This document shows positions 37,816 to 48,375 of a stretch of 64,000 bases of DNA, in pieces. Source of the DNA: Gonatopus flavifemur (taxonomy: Eukaryota; Arthropoda; Insecta; Hymenoptera; Dryinidae); the NCBI GenBank assembly GCA_018340375.1, contig JAFFJZ010000001.1:54242001-54306000 (forward strand), in the 5' to 3' direction. The first letter of the stretch is position 1, and every line of letters starts with the position of its first letter. The notes under the pieces are model-generated. The model was given only the letters and a program-made list of their open reading frames with translations. It did not search any database and was not told where the DNA came from. The translations under genes and the position numbers were made by a program.

Positions 37816-38003
37816 TCTTTTTTTTTCTTCTCATTCATATTCCATATTACGTATTTTTCCTAGTCTCTCCACCCCAGGCAACACTAGAACGTGGTTTTTG
37901 GAATGCCTATGGAGAACGTACCAGATAGAAATTGCAAGGCTCTGGAACATACATGTGATGTCCTTAGAACGTTCTGGAACTTGACTTCGGTTAGGATTGT
38001 GTA

Positions 38004-39299
38004 CACAGGTTGGTTGAAAAGTTTTGAAAGCAAAAATGAAAGGATGTGTATTTTCTGATGAAATGATTTTTTTTATTCAATATAGTCTCCCTCAGCTTCA
38101 ACACACTTATTCCAACGATCCTCCAATAATTTTATACCATCTCTGTAATGATTTTCCGGAAGCTCCGCAAAATACTGTTCCACAGCTGCAATAGCTTCTT
38201 CATTCGACGAAAAACGCTTTCCACGAAGGAATTGTTCCAAATTTCTGAAGAGGTAATAGCCGGAGGGAGCCAAATCTGGTGAATACGGTGGGTGTTCAAG
38301 CAATTCGTACTTCAATTCGTTCAGTTTAGCCATCGCAGAACACTTATGCGAACACGTGCATTGTCTTGATGAAAAATGATTTTTTTCTTTCGTAAACCGG
38401 GTCTTTTTCCACGAATTTTTTCATCCAACTGGTCCAAAAGGTTGCAATAATATTCAGAGTTAATTGTTTCACCTTTTTCGAGATAATCAATCAACAAAAC
38501 CCCTTTTGCGTCCCAAAAAACCGATGCTAAAACCTTTTTTGCCGATCGTTCCGACTTCACCCGTTTTGGAGCTGAACAAGTAGCTTCAGTCCACTGTAAA
38601 CGTTCTTGTTTCAGTTCAGGATCATGATGGTAGATTCAAGTCTCGTCCACAGTTACGAAACGACGCAAAAAATCGGTCTTATTCTGCTCAAAACGCTCCA
38701 AATTACGCTGAGAAATTTGTTTTCAATTCAGTTTTTGTTGAATTCTCAACGATTGCGGCACTAACTTTCCAAAAAGCTTTTTCATATGTAATTCTTCGTG
38801 TAAAATATGGAGTACTCGTTCATCCGAGATGCCTATGGTATCAGCAATTTCACGCTTAGTCAAACTCGGATCTTTACAAACAATATCATAGACTTGCTCA
38901 ATGATGTCTGATTTCGTTGCACTTTTTGGACGTCCACTACGTGATTGATCTTCAACGCTTGTACGACCACGTTTAAACTCTAAAACCCATCGATGTACAG
39001 TTGGAAATGAAGGAGCAGATTCCTTCAACACTTTCTTCATTTTAGTATGAATTCCTGTTGCTGATAAACTTTCCAAAACAAAGAATTTCATCACTGCACG
39101 ATATTCGGATTGTTCCATTTTCACAAAATACACTGACACGTCAACTTCGAATGGCTTGTAAACAAAGAATGAATTGACAAATTGGAATAAAATTGTGTGT
39201 GTGTTCGAATGAAGGATGAAATATAAAAATAGCGTATAAATTTTGATTCCTGTACTGGTTGATAGGTGTCGCTTTCCAAACTTTTTAACCAACAATCGT
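38004..39299 (-). mobile_element. Mariner-family DNA transposon, 1.3 kb, inactive
   Basis: The element is 1296 bp, the usual mariner size. It is flanked by TA at 38002-38003 and 39300-39301. Its imperfect terminal inverted repeats share GGTTG then AAAAGTTT (left AGGTTGGTTGAAAAGTTT, right inverted TTGTTGGTTAAAAAGTTT). A broken transposase fills the minus strand. Mariners move by cut and paste into TA sites. The clear ends and modest decay suggest an insertion of moderate age. It abuts a 92-bp palindrome on its right (39311-39402). Confidence 0.92.
38073..39118 (-). pseudogene. Mariner transposase pseudogene (stops, frameshift, third catalytic Asp lost)
   Basis: The start is ATG at 39118 (MEQSEYRAV). 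About 349 codons match the usual transposase length. The N-terminal helix-turn-helix half is well kept (FKRGRTSVED, SGRPKSAT, then LTKREIADTIGISDERV). Four lesions are visible. An in-frame TGA lies at 38723-38725 after QQKLN. A second TGA lies at 38636-38638, where the Trp of the DETW motif should be. A one-base shift lies between about 38364 and 38320, and the frame resumes at MAKLNELKYELLEHPPYSPD. Finally the third residue of the D,D34D triad, in the APSDY box, is Gly (GGC at 38259-38261, read APSGYYLF). The first Asp (38645-38647) and second Asp (HQDNA, 38363-38365) remain. It cannot encode an active enzyme. Confidence 0.93.
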
Positions 39300-39310
39300 T
39301 ATTATATAAT

Positions 39311-39402
39311 ACAATATTCATGACCAAATTTGCTGTGTGTCACTCAATCACTAAACGTTTAGGAATTGAGTGATACTCAGCGAATGTAGTCATGAATATT
39401 GT
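39311..39402. repeat. 92-bp palindrome beside the mariner
   Basis: ACAATATTCATGACCAAATT TGCTG pairs with the complement of the right half (GCGAATGTAGTCATGAATAT TGT). TCACTCAATCACTAAACG pairs with TTTAGGAATTGAGTGA. The mariner ends only 11 bases away, so it may have inserted into or beside this hairpin. Confidence 0.75.
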
Positions 39403-39423
39403 TTTACATAATGGAGATTGTAT

Positions 39424-39565
39424 AACACTGAGTAATGTAGAGCAAAATTGCAGTAATGTTTTTAGAAATTTCATGAAACATTGCTGTAGGTTCAGTAATA
39501 TTCAAATTCATCGATCAAATGTAATGCTATTTAACGAACCTTGGAATTGCTCTTCTCTCAGTGTA
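39424..39565. mobile_element. Short MITE, ACACTGAGTAATGTAGAGCAA ends
   Basis: ACACTGAGTAATGTAGAGCAAAATT is mirrored by AATTGCTCTTCTCTCAGTGT. It is about 142 bp with a short unpaired interior. It lies just right of the mariner and a 92-bp palindrome. Confidence 0.6.
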
Positions 39566-39905
39566 GATCCCCTCCTGACTGACCTGAAGAATCTTTGGAG
39601 AAGGCAGCAAGGGGGGGACCTATCTTTTCGTTTAACACACACGAAAAACTATCTAGTTGTCGTGACTAGAAATTTTAGTGAAATACGTCATCAAATCAGA
39701 AACTAATTGCCTCAAATAAATGTCAGTATAGTTATAATGAAGACTCTAGCACATCGTAGAACTGTCGTAGAATGATAAAACCGACACCAATGAGATTTTT
39801 CAATCATAATCTTTAAAAATATGTATTTCAAAAAAAATTGAATGTACATTAGTTCAGTTTATAAGCGCGGTCTGCTAGTTTACGTCTGCTAGTTCCAGCC
39901 TTATA

Positions 39906-40468
39906 CAGGGTGTCCCAGAATTCGCGGACCGGATGCAATAATTTCCCGTTTGAAAAAAAATTTTTTCGACGCTCAGTTTTGAGGATATGAGCATTTATAG
40001 ATTTTTTTTTCAAATCCAAATCATTCAAAAACACTGTATGCTACATACTTGAGCTTATTGGACCATTCCACACACTGCATCTGCTAAGTTGAAAAACGGC
40101 GGATTTGTGGAAAAAAAATTAAACTATTTCATCATTGATAGTTCCGGAGTTAGAGCGATTTGAAGTTGCTGAATTCTGATTGGCTGAAAGCTAAAAAACT
40201 CCAAATCGCTATAGCCCCGGAACTGTGGATGATACGATGGTTTAATTTTTTTTTCCACAGATCCACCGTTTTCCAACTCAGCGAATGGTGTTAAGCTCAA
40301 GTATGTAGCATATAATGTTTTTGAATGATTTGGATTTGAAAGAAAATCTAAAAATGCTCATATCTCCAGAACTAAGCGTCGGAAAAATTTTTTTCAAACG
40401 GGAAATTATTGCATTTTGGCTGCAGAATCCACCTGTGAAATCCGGTCCGCGAATTCCGGGACACCCTG
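39906..40468. mobile_element. 563-bp palindromic MITE flanked by TATA
   Basis: CAGGGTGTCCCAGAATTCGC at the left pairs with GCGAATTCCGGGACACCCTG at the right. Both flanks are TATA (39902-39905, 40469-40472), consistent with a TA or TATA duplication. The arms match for over 200 bases (GCAATAATTTCCCGTTTGAA, CATTCAAAAAC, GCTACATACTTGAGCTTA and TCCAAATCGCTATAG near the centre). No transposase. The CAGGGTGTCCC end resembles those of several insect non-autonomous elements. Confidence 0.88.
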
Positions 40469-40645
40469 TATAGTTATAGACCCTACAACTCAAAATTCTT
40501 GTTGTAACATAATATTTTAGTTCAGGCAACTTCAATTTTCTACATGATTTCGTTTTTAATCACTACAACGAGCAAGTTTTTCCAGCACACTTTTAGTTAT
40601 AGTATATATTCACTAAGAATTATGACGGATGAGACTATGCGATTT

Positions 40646-40920
40646 TACACAGAAAGGAGTACCGTGTATATTTTGCATTAGTTACCGTTAATTTCACAGA
40701 ACCGCTCACGTAAATGCGATTGGGATAAAATTTACTAATTACTAAATTTCAATGCTATATGTACATTGCTGCTGAAGTAAATGAGAGTATTTTTGCTATG
40801 ACAACCTTGATAACAATGTCAATCCAGCAGGTCTTTGTGGTAGATTTTACATGAAACTCACCCTGTAATTGTAATCTCACTTTTCATGTAATTTTCATGT
40901 GGCTATTTTTTTCCGTGTAT
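40646..40920. mobile_element. MITE, TACACAGAAAGGA / TTTTTTTCCGTGTA ends (copy 2)
   Basis: The ends are an imperfect TIR of the CACGGAAA group. GTTAATTTCACAGAACCGCT CACG and the following bases match the complement of the 4.5-kb copy. It is about 275 bp and has no gene. Confidence 0.55.
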
Positions 40921-42375
40921 CCACATCTCATCCACCTCCATGTAAATAAAATATAAAATAAATATTAGTTAGTCAAAGTTCCATTCTAGCTGAAAAATGT
41001 TCCAAGTTCGAATTCCATCTGAAGTAATCTCTCACTTCTTCCTCTTCTCCTCATATTTTGCACGTTAAAGACCATGGAGTCCTTGAAAGAAAATGGGTAA
41101 AATTTTGCTACGTACTTTCTGATTAACTAAGCTATGAATAAAAATTTTAAATCAACAATGATGAAGTACAATATTGATATTTAGCTTCAAATATGAAATT
41201 GGAACTGCAAATTATTTCTCAAAATCATGCCAACGATTTTATAAACATATTAACCTACACATGTCAATAATTCTTATAACTCATTTTCTGATGTTTAGGG
41301 ATATGTTTTGGGCTTTGGACTTATATTTAGGCCCGAATCCTGGCTGTACACTCTATTGCTAGATATTTGAAATTTTCAATCAATGCTTAGTTATTTAGAA
41401 ACTACGTAGCAAAATTTTGTTCGTTTTTCAATTCTCCATGGCCTTTGATTCTTATTCGAAAACCGGTTCAAACCTTCCAGAATTCTTTTCGATAAGGAAT
41501 GAACTGAATGTGTCAGCATGTGAAACCCGTTGTTAATGAAGGTTCGCGAGTGTTGGTAAAATACCGTTTATATCATTAAATACTTTGCACATTTATCTTA
41601 TCGTTGAAACATACAGAAAAAACGTTGAAAAATAATAGATCAAGAGTAATTTGAGCGCCAGCTGAATTAAAGTTCTTTTGCATAGAATATAAATCATGAA
41701 AACGCTGTAAGTTCTCGGATAATTATTTCCTATTCAATTCTATTTTGAGATGATTATTTAGAAAACTCAATTTCCATCATGCGATCCTTGACATATCTAT
41801 TCTCGATATTGTTCAAGATATCTATTATGAATACTACGAATTCAAGTATCACAAAAATAACACGTTGCATGTGGATGATTTGAAATTGATTATCATATTT
41901 AGGATGACGAATCGATACATTTGAATATTGTGATATGTACGTGCATATTTGTAATCCTCAAAATAACTAATCAACAGAATATCATGTGGGATTTATCGGA
42001 CGTTCGGCCTCTAATTGACGTATACATTCGTAGGGTTCGGAATGCATGATCACGGCAACATTGTGTAATTTCGAGTTCGCCAAGTTCACCTTGTCAGAAA
42101 TAATAATCGTCGTTTGGTTTATTCCCTGGATGAAGTCATTGAAAATTCAAAATTGTCGATTCCAAGCGTGGGGATGGTTGGATAATTGGTGATGAAAATC
42201 TAAGCACGGAACAGAAATTTTCTGAGTTCAATGAAACTAGTTTACCATTGGAAACGGTTTGAAGAAAATATTGATTGTCCATATCGAAAACGAACTCTCC
42301 GGATGCGTATTTGTATATAAATTCTGATGGATCATTGAAACTTTCTGGAGATGCTCAAAATTTTGTTCTGAATGA

Positions 42376-42877
42376 ACACTGAGAATGGAAATTTCTTCGC
42401 CCTAATTTTGATGAATCTCGTTTTCTATGGAAAATATAGTTCATTCCGATGAGAGAATTTTTCATTGAATTGAAATTATATTCTCCGGATTCAAGAACGA
42501 ATACACTGGAAAAATATTTATTTGTCCTCTCTCCATAAAATATTTATTTGTAGGAATTAAATATTCAATTAGATGCAAGAACTGATTACTTGTGGTGAAT
42601 AAATCATTCATTTAGGAAAACAATTCATCATTTGGGGCAAGCATTCCATTATTTGATTCGATTAAATATTTTATTAATCCCAAGGAATATTTTATGGAGA
42701 AAGGGCAAATAAACTATTTATTTGGTTGGAAGAAACATTTTTCTCAGGGAATATTTCTGTCTCAATTTGAAAATTCTTTGTTTCAATCTGATGAAGAATT
42801 TTTCCATAGAGAATAATATTTATTAGAATGAGGGCGAAGGAAATTTTCTTTCAATCCAAAAAATTGGGTTCTCAGTG
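42376..42877. mobile_element. Outer foldback of a two-level nest
   Basis: The ends ACACTGAGAATGG and TTCTCAGTG are inverted. ATTTCTTCGCCCTAATTTTG and the following TCTATGG pair with CCATAGAGAATAATA... and AATGAGGGCGAAGGAAATTT. The arms are separated by the inner element 42502-42748. Confidence 0.72.
42502..42748. mobile_element. Inner foldback, TACACTGGAAAAATATTTATTTG ends (copy 2)
   Basis: The left end TACACTGGAAAAATATTTAT, then TTTGTCCTCTCTCCATAAAA, is mirrored by TTTTATGGAGAAAGGGCAAA and a worn right end near TTTTTCTCAGGG. It is inserted in the loop of the outer palindrome. A related copy lies at 16862-17074. Confidence 0.72.
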
Positions 42878-43798
42878 AATGAATAATATAAATGGAATAT
42901 ATAAGTGAAGAATACGATGAAGCAATACAAAAATCAATATAGACCAAGTACTTTTTATCAAAGACTTCTCATTGTGTTACGAGCAGTTCGAATGATTTTG
43001 TTTTACATAGGATTCTGAGATAAAAATCTAAGAATGAAAGGAAAACTATTTGCCATTCATATATACAAGTATTATCAAGGTGCATGGAATTCAATATTCG
43101 TAATCTCACGTGGCACCGGATTTAGCTGTTGAAACTATCATGAGAATCTGTAATCACAGTACATGCTGTACTTACTGTAGAGTGTAGTACTCTCTCCCTT
43201 GTTCTCGGGAGAGAGATGACTCTATATGCTATTGCGAGTTATCACAGCGTCTCACGGTACTTCGATCTCTCAATGCTCTCGAACAACGTGACGCATTCTA
43301 ACGTGCGATATGGCACATGTTTGATCTGATGAGAACGTTATACTGCTATACTGTGATTTTGATCCTCACAATCCTAAATAACACAATAGGGTCTCATTCA
43401 CCCATGAAGATTTCTTTATGAATCCTCATAGTTTTTAAAGTATTTATCATAAACTGGTTCTCTACTGTTGTGCTGTTTGGGATAGCTCAGGTACGTACAC
43501 TGAAAAGAATACAAACATATCAAGTTGAATTATTTGTTCTTCTAGGAGCTGCAGGAATTTGGGTCAATGATTGTGTTCTCACCAAGTGCGAGTGAATTAT
43601 ATCTAATCCCGATTTAAGCATTTTTTGTTGAAAATTTATCTTTTGTTGTCGAGTGGTCACTTCCTTTGGTTCAATCCTATTTCAATCTGTTTCAAGTTTG
43701 GTGGAGCGGCAGTCAATAACACGATATTCTTCTTATCAGGAAGAAGCATAGAATTCTGATTTTGAAGATCTGTACCTCCGTGTTTCAAAATCCAAAAA

Positions 43799-43980
43799 CC
43801 CACATAACAATTCATGTCTTGCGATGTCTTTGAGATAAGTTTGAGATGCCTTGCGCAACACATTCAGATGTCTTTTAGACCAAAGGAGAGTTTGAGACAT
43901 CTCAAAGACATATAAATGTGTTGCGCGAGACATCTTAAACTTATCTGAAAGACATCGCAAGACATGAATTGTTATGTGGG
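43799..43980. mobile_element. 182-bp palindromic MITE, CCCACATAACAATTCATGTC ends
   Basis: CCCACATAACAATTCATGTC TTGCGATGTCTTT pairs almost perfectly with the right half, which ends AAGACATGAATTGTTATGTGGG. GAGATAAGTTTGAGATG and TTGCGCAACACATT also pair. It shares the CCCACATA terminus with the 1056 and 46348 elements but has a different interior. Confidence 0.85.
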
Positions 43981-46347
43981 AAGTAGGTATCTCTTAGAAG
44001 TGATCACAATTCAAGAAATTCGCAAGATATCTTTTAATGTTGCGCAAGATTTCTCTCAACTTTCTCAAAGATATTTCGAGAAACAAACCACTGTGAATGA
44101 GTTTGGATTCACTCCGTGTCTATGTGGATTTTGAATTCAATGAATACCGTAACAAACATCAACAATTCTAATCGAAACTTCGAAATTCTGGAATTCGCTA
44201 CATAATTGCACGATTCTCTCATCCTTTTGTCTGCCGAATTCATCAATCGTCACTTTGAATAATCAACGAAACGAATTTGGTAGATTATATTGAATTTATC
44301 TGAAACTATATTGAAATGAATTTCATAGCAGAAACCGTGAATAAGAAAGAGGAGAGGAATGAACGGAAATGAGATTGAATATTGACAGTATAGTATATCG
44401 GTGCCTCTTTAGAGGAAGAACGTGTACAAATCGAAAATACGTACCTCTTCTCAACGTTCCTCGTTGTGCAGTTCAGTTGCATAGGTACATGTGTTCGTTG
44501 ATACTTTCTATCTTCATTCCTCGGGAATCGGATGCTGAAGTTCTGCTTGTTAGTATACTTGAGGCTGATGAATATTTCGGTGTTAGTTTCGTAAACTCAT
44601 TTTCTCATTTCCTAAAATTAGGTATATACATACGCGGGAATGATATACTAGAGTCTCCTAGAACAAACTGCTCGCCTTTCACCAGCGTACCGCTGACAGA
44701 AAACCGAGAAACTTTTTCCTGTATCACTTTTCGATATGAAACTTGGTGTTTGAGTTATCAACAAAATAAATTGACGTTTCTAATGGCAGCGAGTACATCG
44801 GTTAATCCAATGATCGATGAGCATACTCACGTTGAAGTCAGCTCTGAAACTAAGCTTCAAATCGAAAAGCGGTGAAGCAAAAACTTCTCGAGCAGGAATA
44901 CCCTAGTGGAAGGCGGATAGTTTGTTCTGGGACTCCCTGTACATTTTGCTTTTTGATTGAATCAGAGGAATGGAGTGAGTTCAGCTGTTCAACAATGTTT
45001 CCTCTATCTCCAGTCTGAGTTAAAGTGATGAAAATACGTGGAGATGAGATTCTAGATAAAAGTAATATCCTAACGATCACGTGTTGAGATAAGGAATTTT
45101 ATTGAGAATATTTACATTTGTTGTGATCCAATCGATAATGGAAATTGACTTTCAGAATCACTGCTCTCTGAATTTGACATTGAATATCGACAGTTCGAGT
45201 GCAGCGGTATCGTTACGCACGAGCATGAAGCTTATGATTGCAACAAATTTTTCCACTCCACGCATGATCAACTTCATTCTTTTCGGAACCACGTATCACA
45301 GTTGCACACATTTTGTGAAATTGTATCTGATGGTGCGTGGATAATTCATGAATTCCATAAAATTTGTATATGACTGAATTCTAATTCATTTTTTCGAACA
45401 ATCCATATGATTCATGGAATTGATTTTCGGTCATATGCGATATCTAAAGATATTCTAAAGATTTACAACGTATTGAAAAATTTCGTATGAACTGTTTTGA
45501 ACCAGTGGACTTGATTCGAAGGATTCAGATCTTCATAGAAATTAATCATGAATAAAGGGAACTTACAAAAATTTAAACGACCTGATTTCGATGAGTTTCT
45601 TGGCTTGGAAGGATATCAATTTAATCTATTTGAATTAATGTACAAATTCTGAATAAGAGTAGATCCCTGATTCCTCTTGAAATTATACAAATTGAGACGA
45701 TCTTTGTTGCCTTGAAACCTGAACTTGCGAACCCCATGTAAGAACCGGCTCCGATCATAATCCTTACCGATGAGCAGATTCTCCGCTTCACTTTGAATTA
45801 TGCAAATTGAAATAGGTAATCTTCATCTCTTTCGGATAAAGATACACGAGTATCCAAGATTTGAGCTGGTGTTAATTGTTAATTCCTTGGCAATTTGCAT
45901 GCCTTGTGTGTACGTATCGGAGATGGAATTCGATATTTTTGAGTTTTTATCACTCAGAGGGTTCGTTCAACGTGGGAATTTGCGAAGAATTTGAATTCGA
46001 AGTCGCAGATGTTCAGTGCGCTTCATAAACTCAGGTTCAATGGCGAGCCAAAGGTATTGATGTATTTATTCTTACTGTTTCGTTGTTCTGTTGAGTGATC
46101 GACATTACTAGATGCCTGCACGTGTGTTAACTCGAACATCTGGTTGGATGATCATATTACTGAGCTTATTTCATATTAAGCTTTCTTTGGGAATTATTGT
46201 TGATCACATCACATACCTTCCTAGCACCCTAACAGAAATTTTAAACATGCGTGGAGAAGAATTAATGAATTTCTGCTAAATTATCAGGATAAGTGAAAAC
46301 ATTCCTGTTACTGCCAGACAGTGTGATAAAACTGTACACTTGGGGGG
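43981..46347. other. Intronic DNA; possible worn element near 44700-44943
   Basis: TTCTGGGACTCCCTGTAC at 44926-44943 resembles the GGGACACCCTGTA end of the 39906-40468 MITE. A 168-codon frame (44369-44875) overlaps it and has no recognisable domain. Confidence 0.4.
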
Positions 46348-46467
46348 ATCCCACATAGCACAAATGTTTCTGTAATATTTTCAGAATATTCTGCAACATT
46401 ATGGAGATATTGTAATATTGTTTGAATATCCTGGAGATATTAACGAGACATTTGTGCTATGTGGGAT
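46348..46467. mobile_element. MITE, ATCCCACATAGCACAAATGT ends (copy 2)
   Basis: ATCCCACATAGCACAAATGT pairs perfectly with ACATTTGTGCTATGTGGGAT, and AATATTCTGCAACATTATGG matches copy 1. It is 120 bp. It runs straight into the next foldback (46465), sharing the GAT bases. Confidence 0.85.
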
Positions 46468-46661
46468 ACTAGCGCCAGGACTTGAAACAAATCTTTTGTA
46501 AAAGATTTCTCCACAATCCTTGAATATTTTCAGAACATCGCTCTATACAGCATTTTTTGAATGTCTATAGAAATGCTGTATAGAGTGATATTTAAAAAAT
46601 ATTCAAGTATTGTGAAGAAATCTTTCACGAAAAATTTGGCTAATGTCCCGGCGCTAGTATC
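46465..46661. mobile_element. 197-bp foldback abutting the preceding MITE
   Basis: GATACTAGCGCCAGGAC pairs with GTCCCGGCGCTAGTATC. AAAAGATTTCTCCACAATCC TTGAATATTTT pairs with AAATATTCAAGTATTGTGAA GAAATC. The centre ATCGCTCTATACAGCAT is a further stem with ATGCTGTATAGAGTGAT. It is non-coding. Confidence 0.82.
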
Positions 46662-47484
46662 TCCTTGATCATGTGAAAGATCGCATACGTACACCAAACT
46701 GTGTCTCATATTGTGACGGGTTACATTGAAAGAAAAGGCGAGAAACATGAGACAAAGTGAATTTAGGAAAAACATGAGAGAAAATGAAAAAAATAAATTA
46801 GTGAATAATCAATTTAATGAACGAAGATCTGGAGTCAAGAATTTGATTTCTCACGTAGCATTACAGAAGTAATTCTACTGAGGTCTTCAAGTTTCACAAA
46901 TTGATTCGCCCTTATAGCGAAAGTCTGAAATATGATGAATTGTTCGTACATACAAAATATAATGAAGAGAGAGAGAGAGATAAAACGAGAAATGAAGGAA
47001 TAATAAGCGCTTATCTGGACCACGCTGACTCGTAGCAACGTTGCTGGAAGGGTTTTCCTTGGACTCCTCTGGGTCGGTGATTTTCCTTTTCTCGAGGAGA
47101 GTATTATTTGAGCCGTCCCATCCAAATTTCCATCGATTGCCAAATATAATTTTTGGTCGACACAATGGTAGTGTTTGTAATGGCAACCAATCGCTCTGAT
47201 TCCGTTGATATCGTATCGATGGGATAAATTTCGAAAAATGTACGTGTACACGCGAGCGGCTGATACGATGATCCAAAATCTTGTGTACAGCGAATCGATC
47301 ATGTGTGAATTGTTTGGTGGGCGAGATAAGAGAGAGCTCTTATCAATTTTAGTTTTCAGTAACCTGTTCCTCTCCTCTCTACCTCTCTTATACTTCCTTC
47401 CCTACTCTCTCGCTTGGCCCTAATTCTTTCTCTCTCCAATTATAGCTGTTTCATTTAATCATATGATCTCTACAATATCCCAAC

Positions 47485-47640
47485 TAACATTCAGACATCT
47501 TGAAGATATCTTCAAGAAGTCTCAATGCGTTTGCAAGAAGTCTTATGAAACATGTATAGAATTCGAAAAGATATCTTGAAGAGTTCTTAAAGATGTCTTG
47601 GAGAATTCATGAAAATGTCTTGGAAGACTCTTGAATTTGT
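47485..47640. repeat. AAGATATCTTGAAG-rich repeat, left partner
   Basis: Several overlapping copies of GAAGATATCTTCAAGAAGTC-type units occur. Inverted relatives lie at 48290-48375 (AAGACTTCTAAAAGATATCT), suggesting that these are the arms of a larger decayed foldback about 900 bp long with the SINE inside. Confidence 0.45.
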
Positions 47641-47689
47641 TTACAAAAAAATTTTCAACCTCTTCTTCTTCCTTCTCTTGTTTCTTCAA

Positions 47690-47810
47690 CTGCTCTCGCG
47701 TTCAGATAAAGGTTACCTGATTTCGACCCTTGTTGTCACGGGAATCGAACCCATTCGTTTGACGATGTATTGGCGCCTCAGTCACTTGAGCTATACGTAC
47801 AATATGGTAT
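47690..47810 (-). repeat. tRNA-derived SINE-like head (or tRNA pseudogene)
   Basis: On the minus strand an A-box-like TAGCTCAAGTGACTGAGGC is followed about 40 bases on by a perfect B box, GGTTCGATTCC (47740-47750). The box is set in a T-arm whose stem ATGGG/CCCGT can pair. The acceptor stem does not close and the anticodon arm is not convincing, so it is not a working tRNA gene. The downstream AGGGTCGAAATCAGGTAACC may be SINE body. It sits between two segments (47490-47640 and 48290-48375) rich in inverted AAGATATCTT motifs. Confidence 0.6.
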
Positions 47811-48289
47811 AGGCACCCATAATTGTCAATATGACATAATGAAATATGTCAGCGGTGTACAGTTTCAAAGTGAAAATGATCTTTTGAACAAATTGTTATC
47901 ACATGAACAAATATCAAAAGAGTCGAATATACTTACAAATAGGAAAGATGAATAAATTCAGTGAAACATATTTAGAAATCAATTCTGTGTTCAAGTGGTC
48001 GTTAATATTTCGTAAATACCACAGATTCTTTCTAAAGTAATTCTGAAAAATTGTTGTGAAGTGGATATTCGGTAATTTTATTGTGCACATCATGAGGCAA
48101 CAAAATCGTACTTCTTACAAACTTTCAAATTTCTCGGTATCTCAATGGTTGATTCAAGCTTTCCATTTATGGATGAATCCACCTCATTTGCAATGCGATT
48201 GTAATAACAGGTACATTAAAAGTTTTATTCTGTGTTATTCATGATCATGTGCTCATATAACCTCAAAGCTGCTGAAAAATTTATCTTCT

Positions 48290-48375
48290 CAAACGTGACT
48301 TGATCAAGACACCTTTCCAAGACTTCTAAAAGATATCTACAAGAACTCTTCAATAACGTTCTTGAAGATCTCTGA
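48290..48375. repeat. AAGATATCTTGAAG-rich repeat, right partner
   Basis: ACTTGATCAAGACACC, CCAAGACTTCTAAAAGATAT and GAACTCTTCAATAACGTTCT TGAAGATCTCTG are inverted relatives of bases in 47485-47640. Confidence 0.4.

Noticed and set aside
44369..44875. 168-codon + strand frame
   Set aside because: No domain, signal peptide or splice context. It overlaps a worn repeat ending GGGACTCCCTGTA.
46835..47302. Minus-strand frame of 155 codons with KLYLAIDGNLDGT, faintly like a fibroblast growth factor strand
   Set aside because: Spacing does not fit the FGF core, the following residues do not match, a second frame overlaps it, and no good splice sites are seen.
47730..47800. Functional tRNA gene on the minus strand
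   Set aside because: The B box is perfect, but the acceptor stem does not close and the anticodon arm is unconvincing; SINE-like is the better reading.
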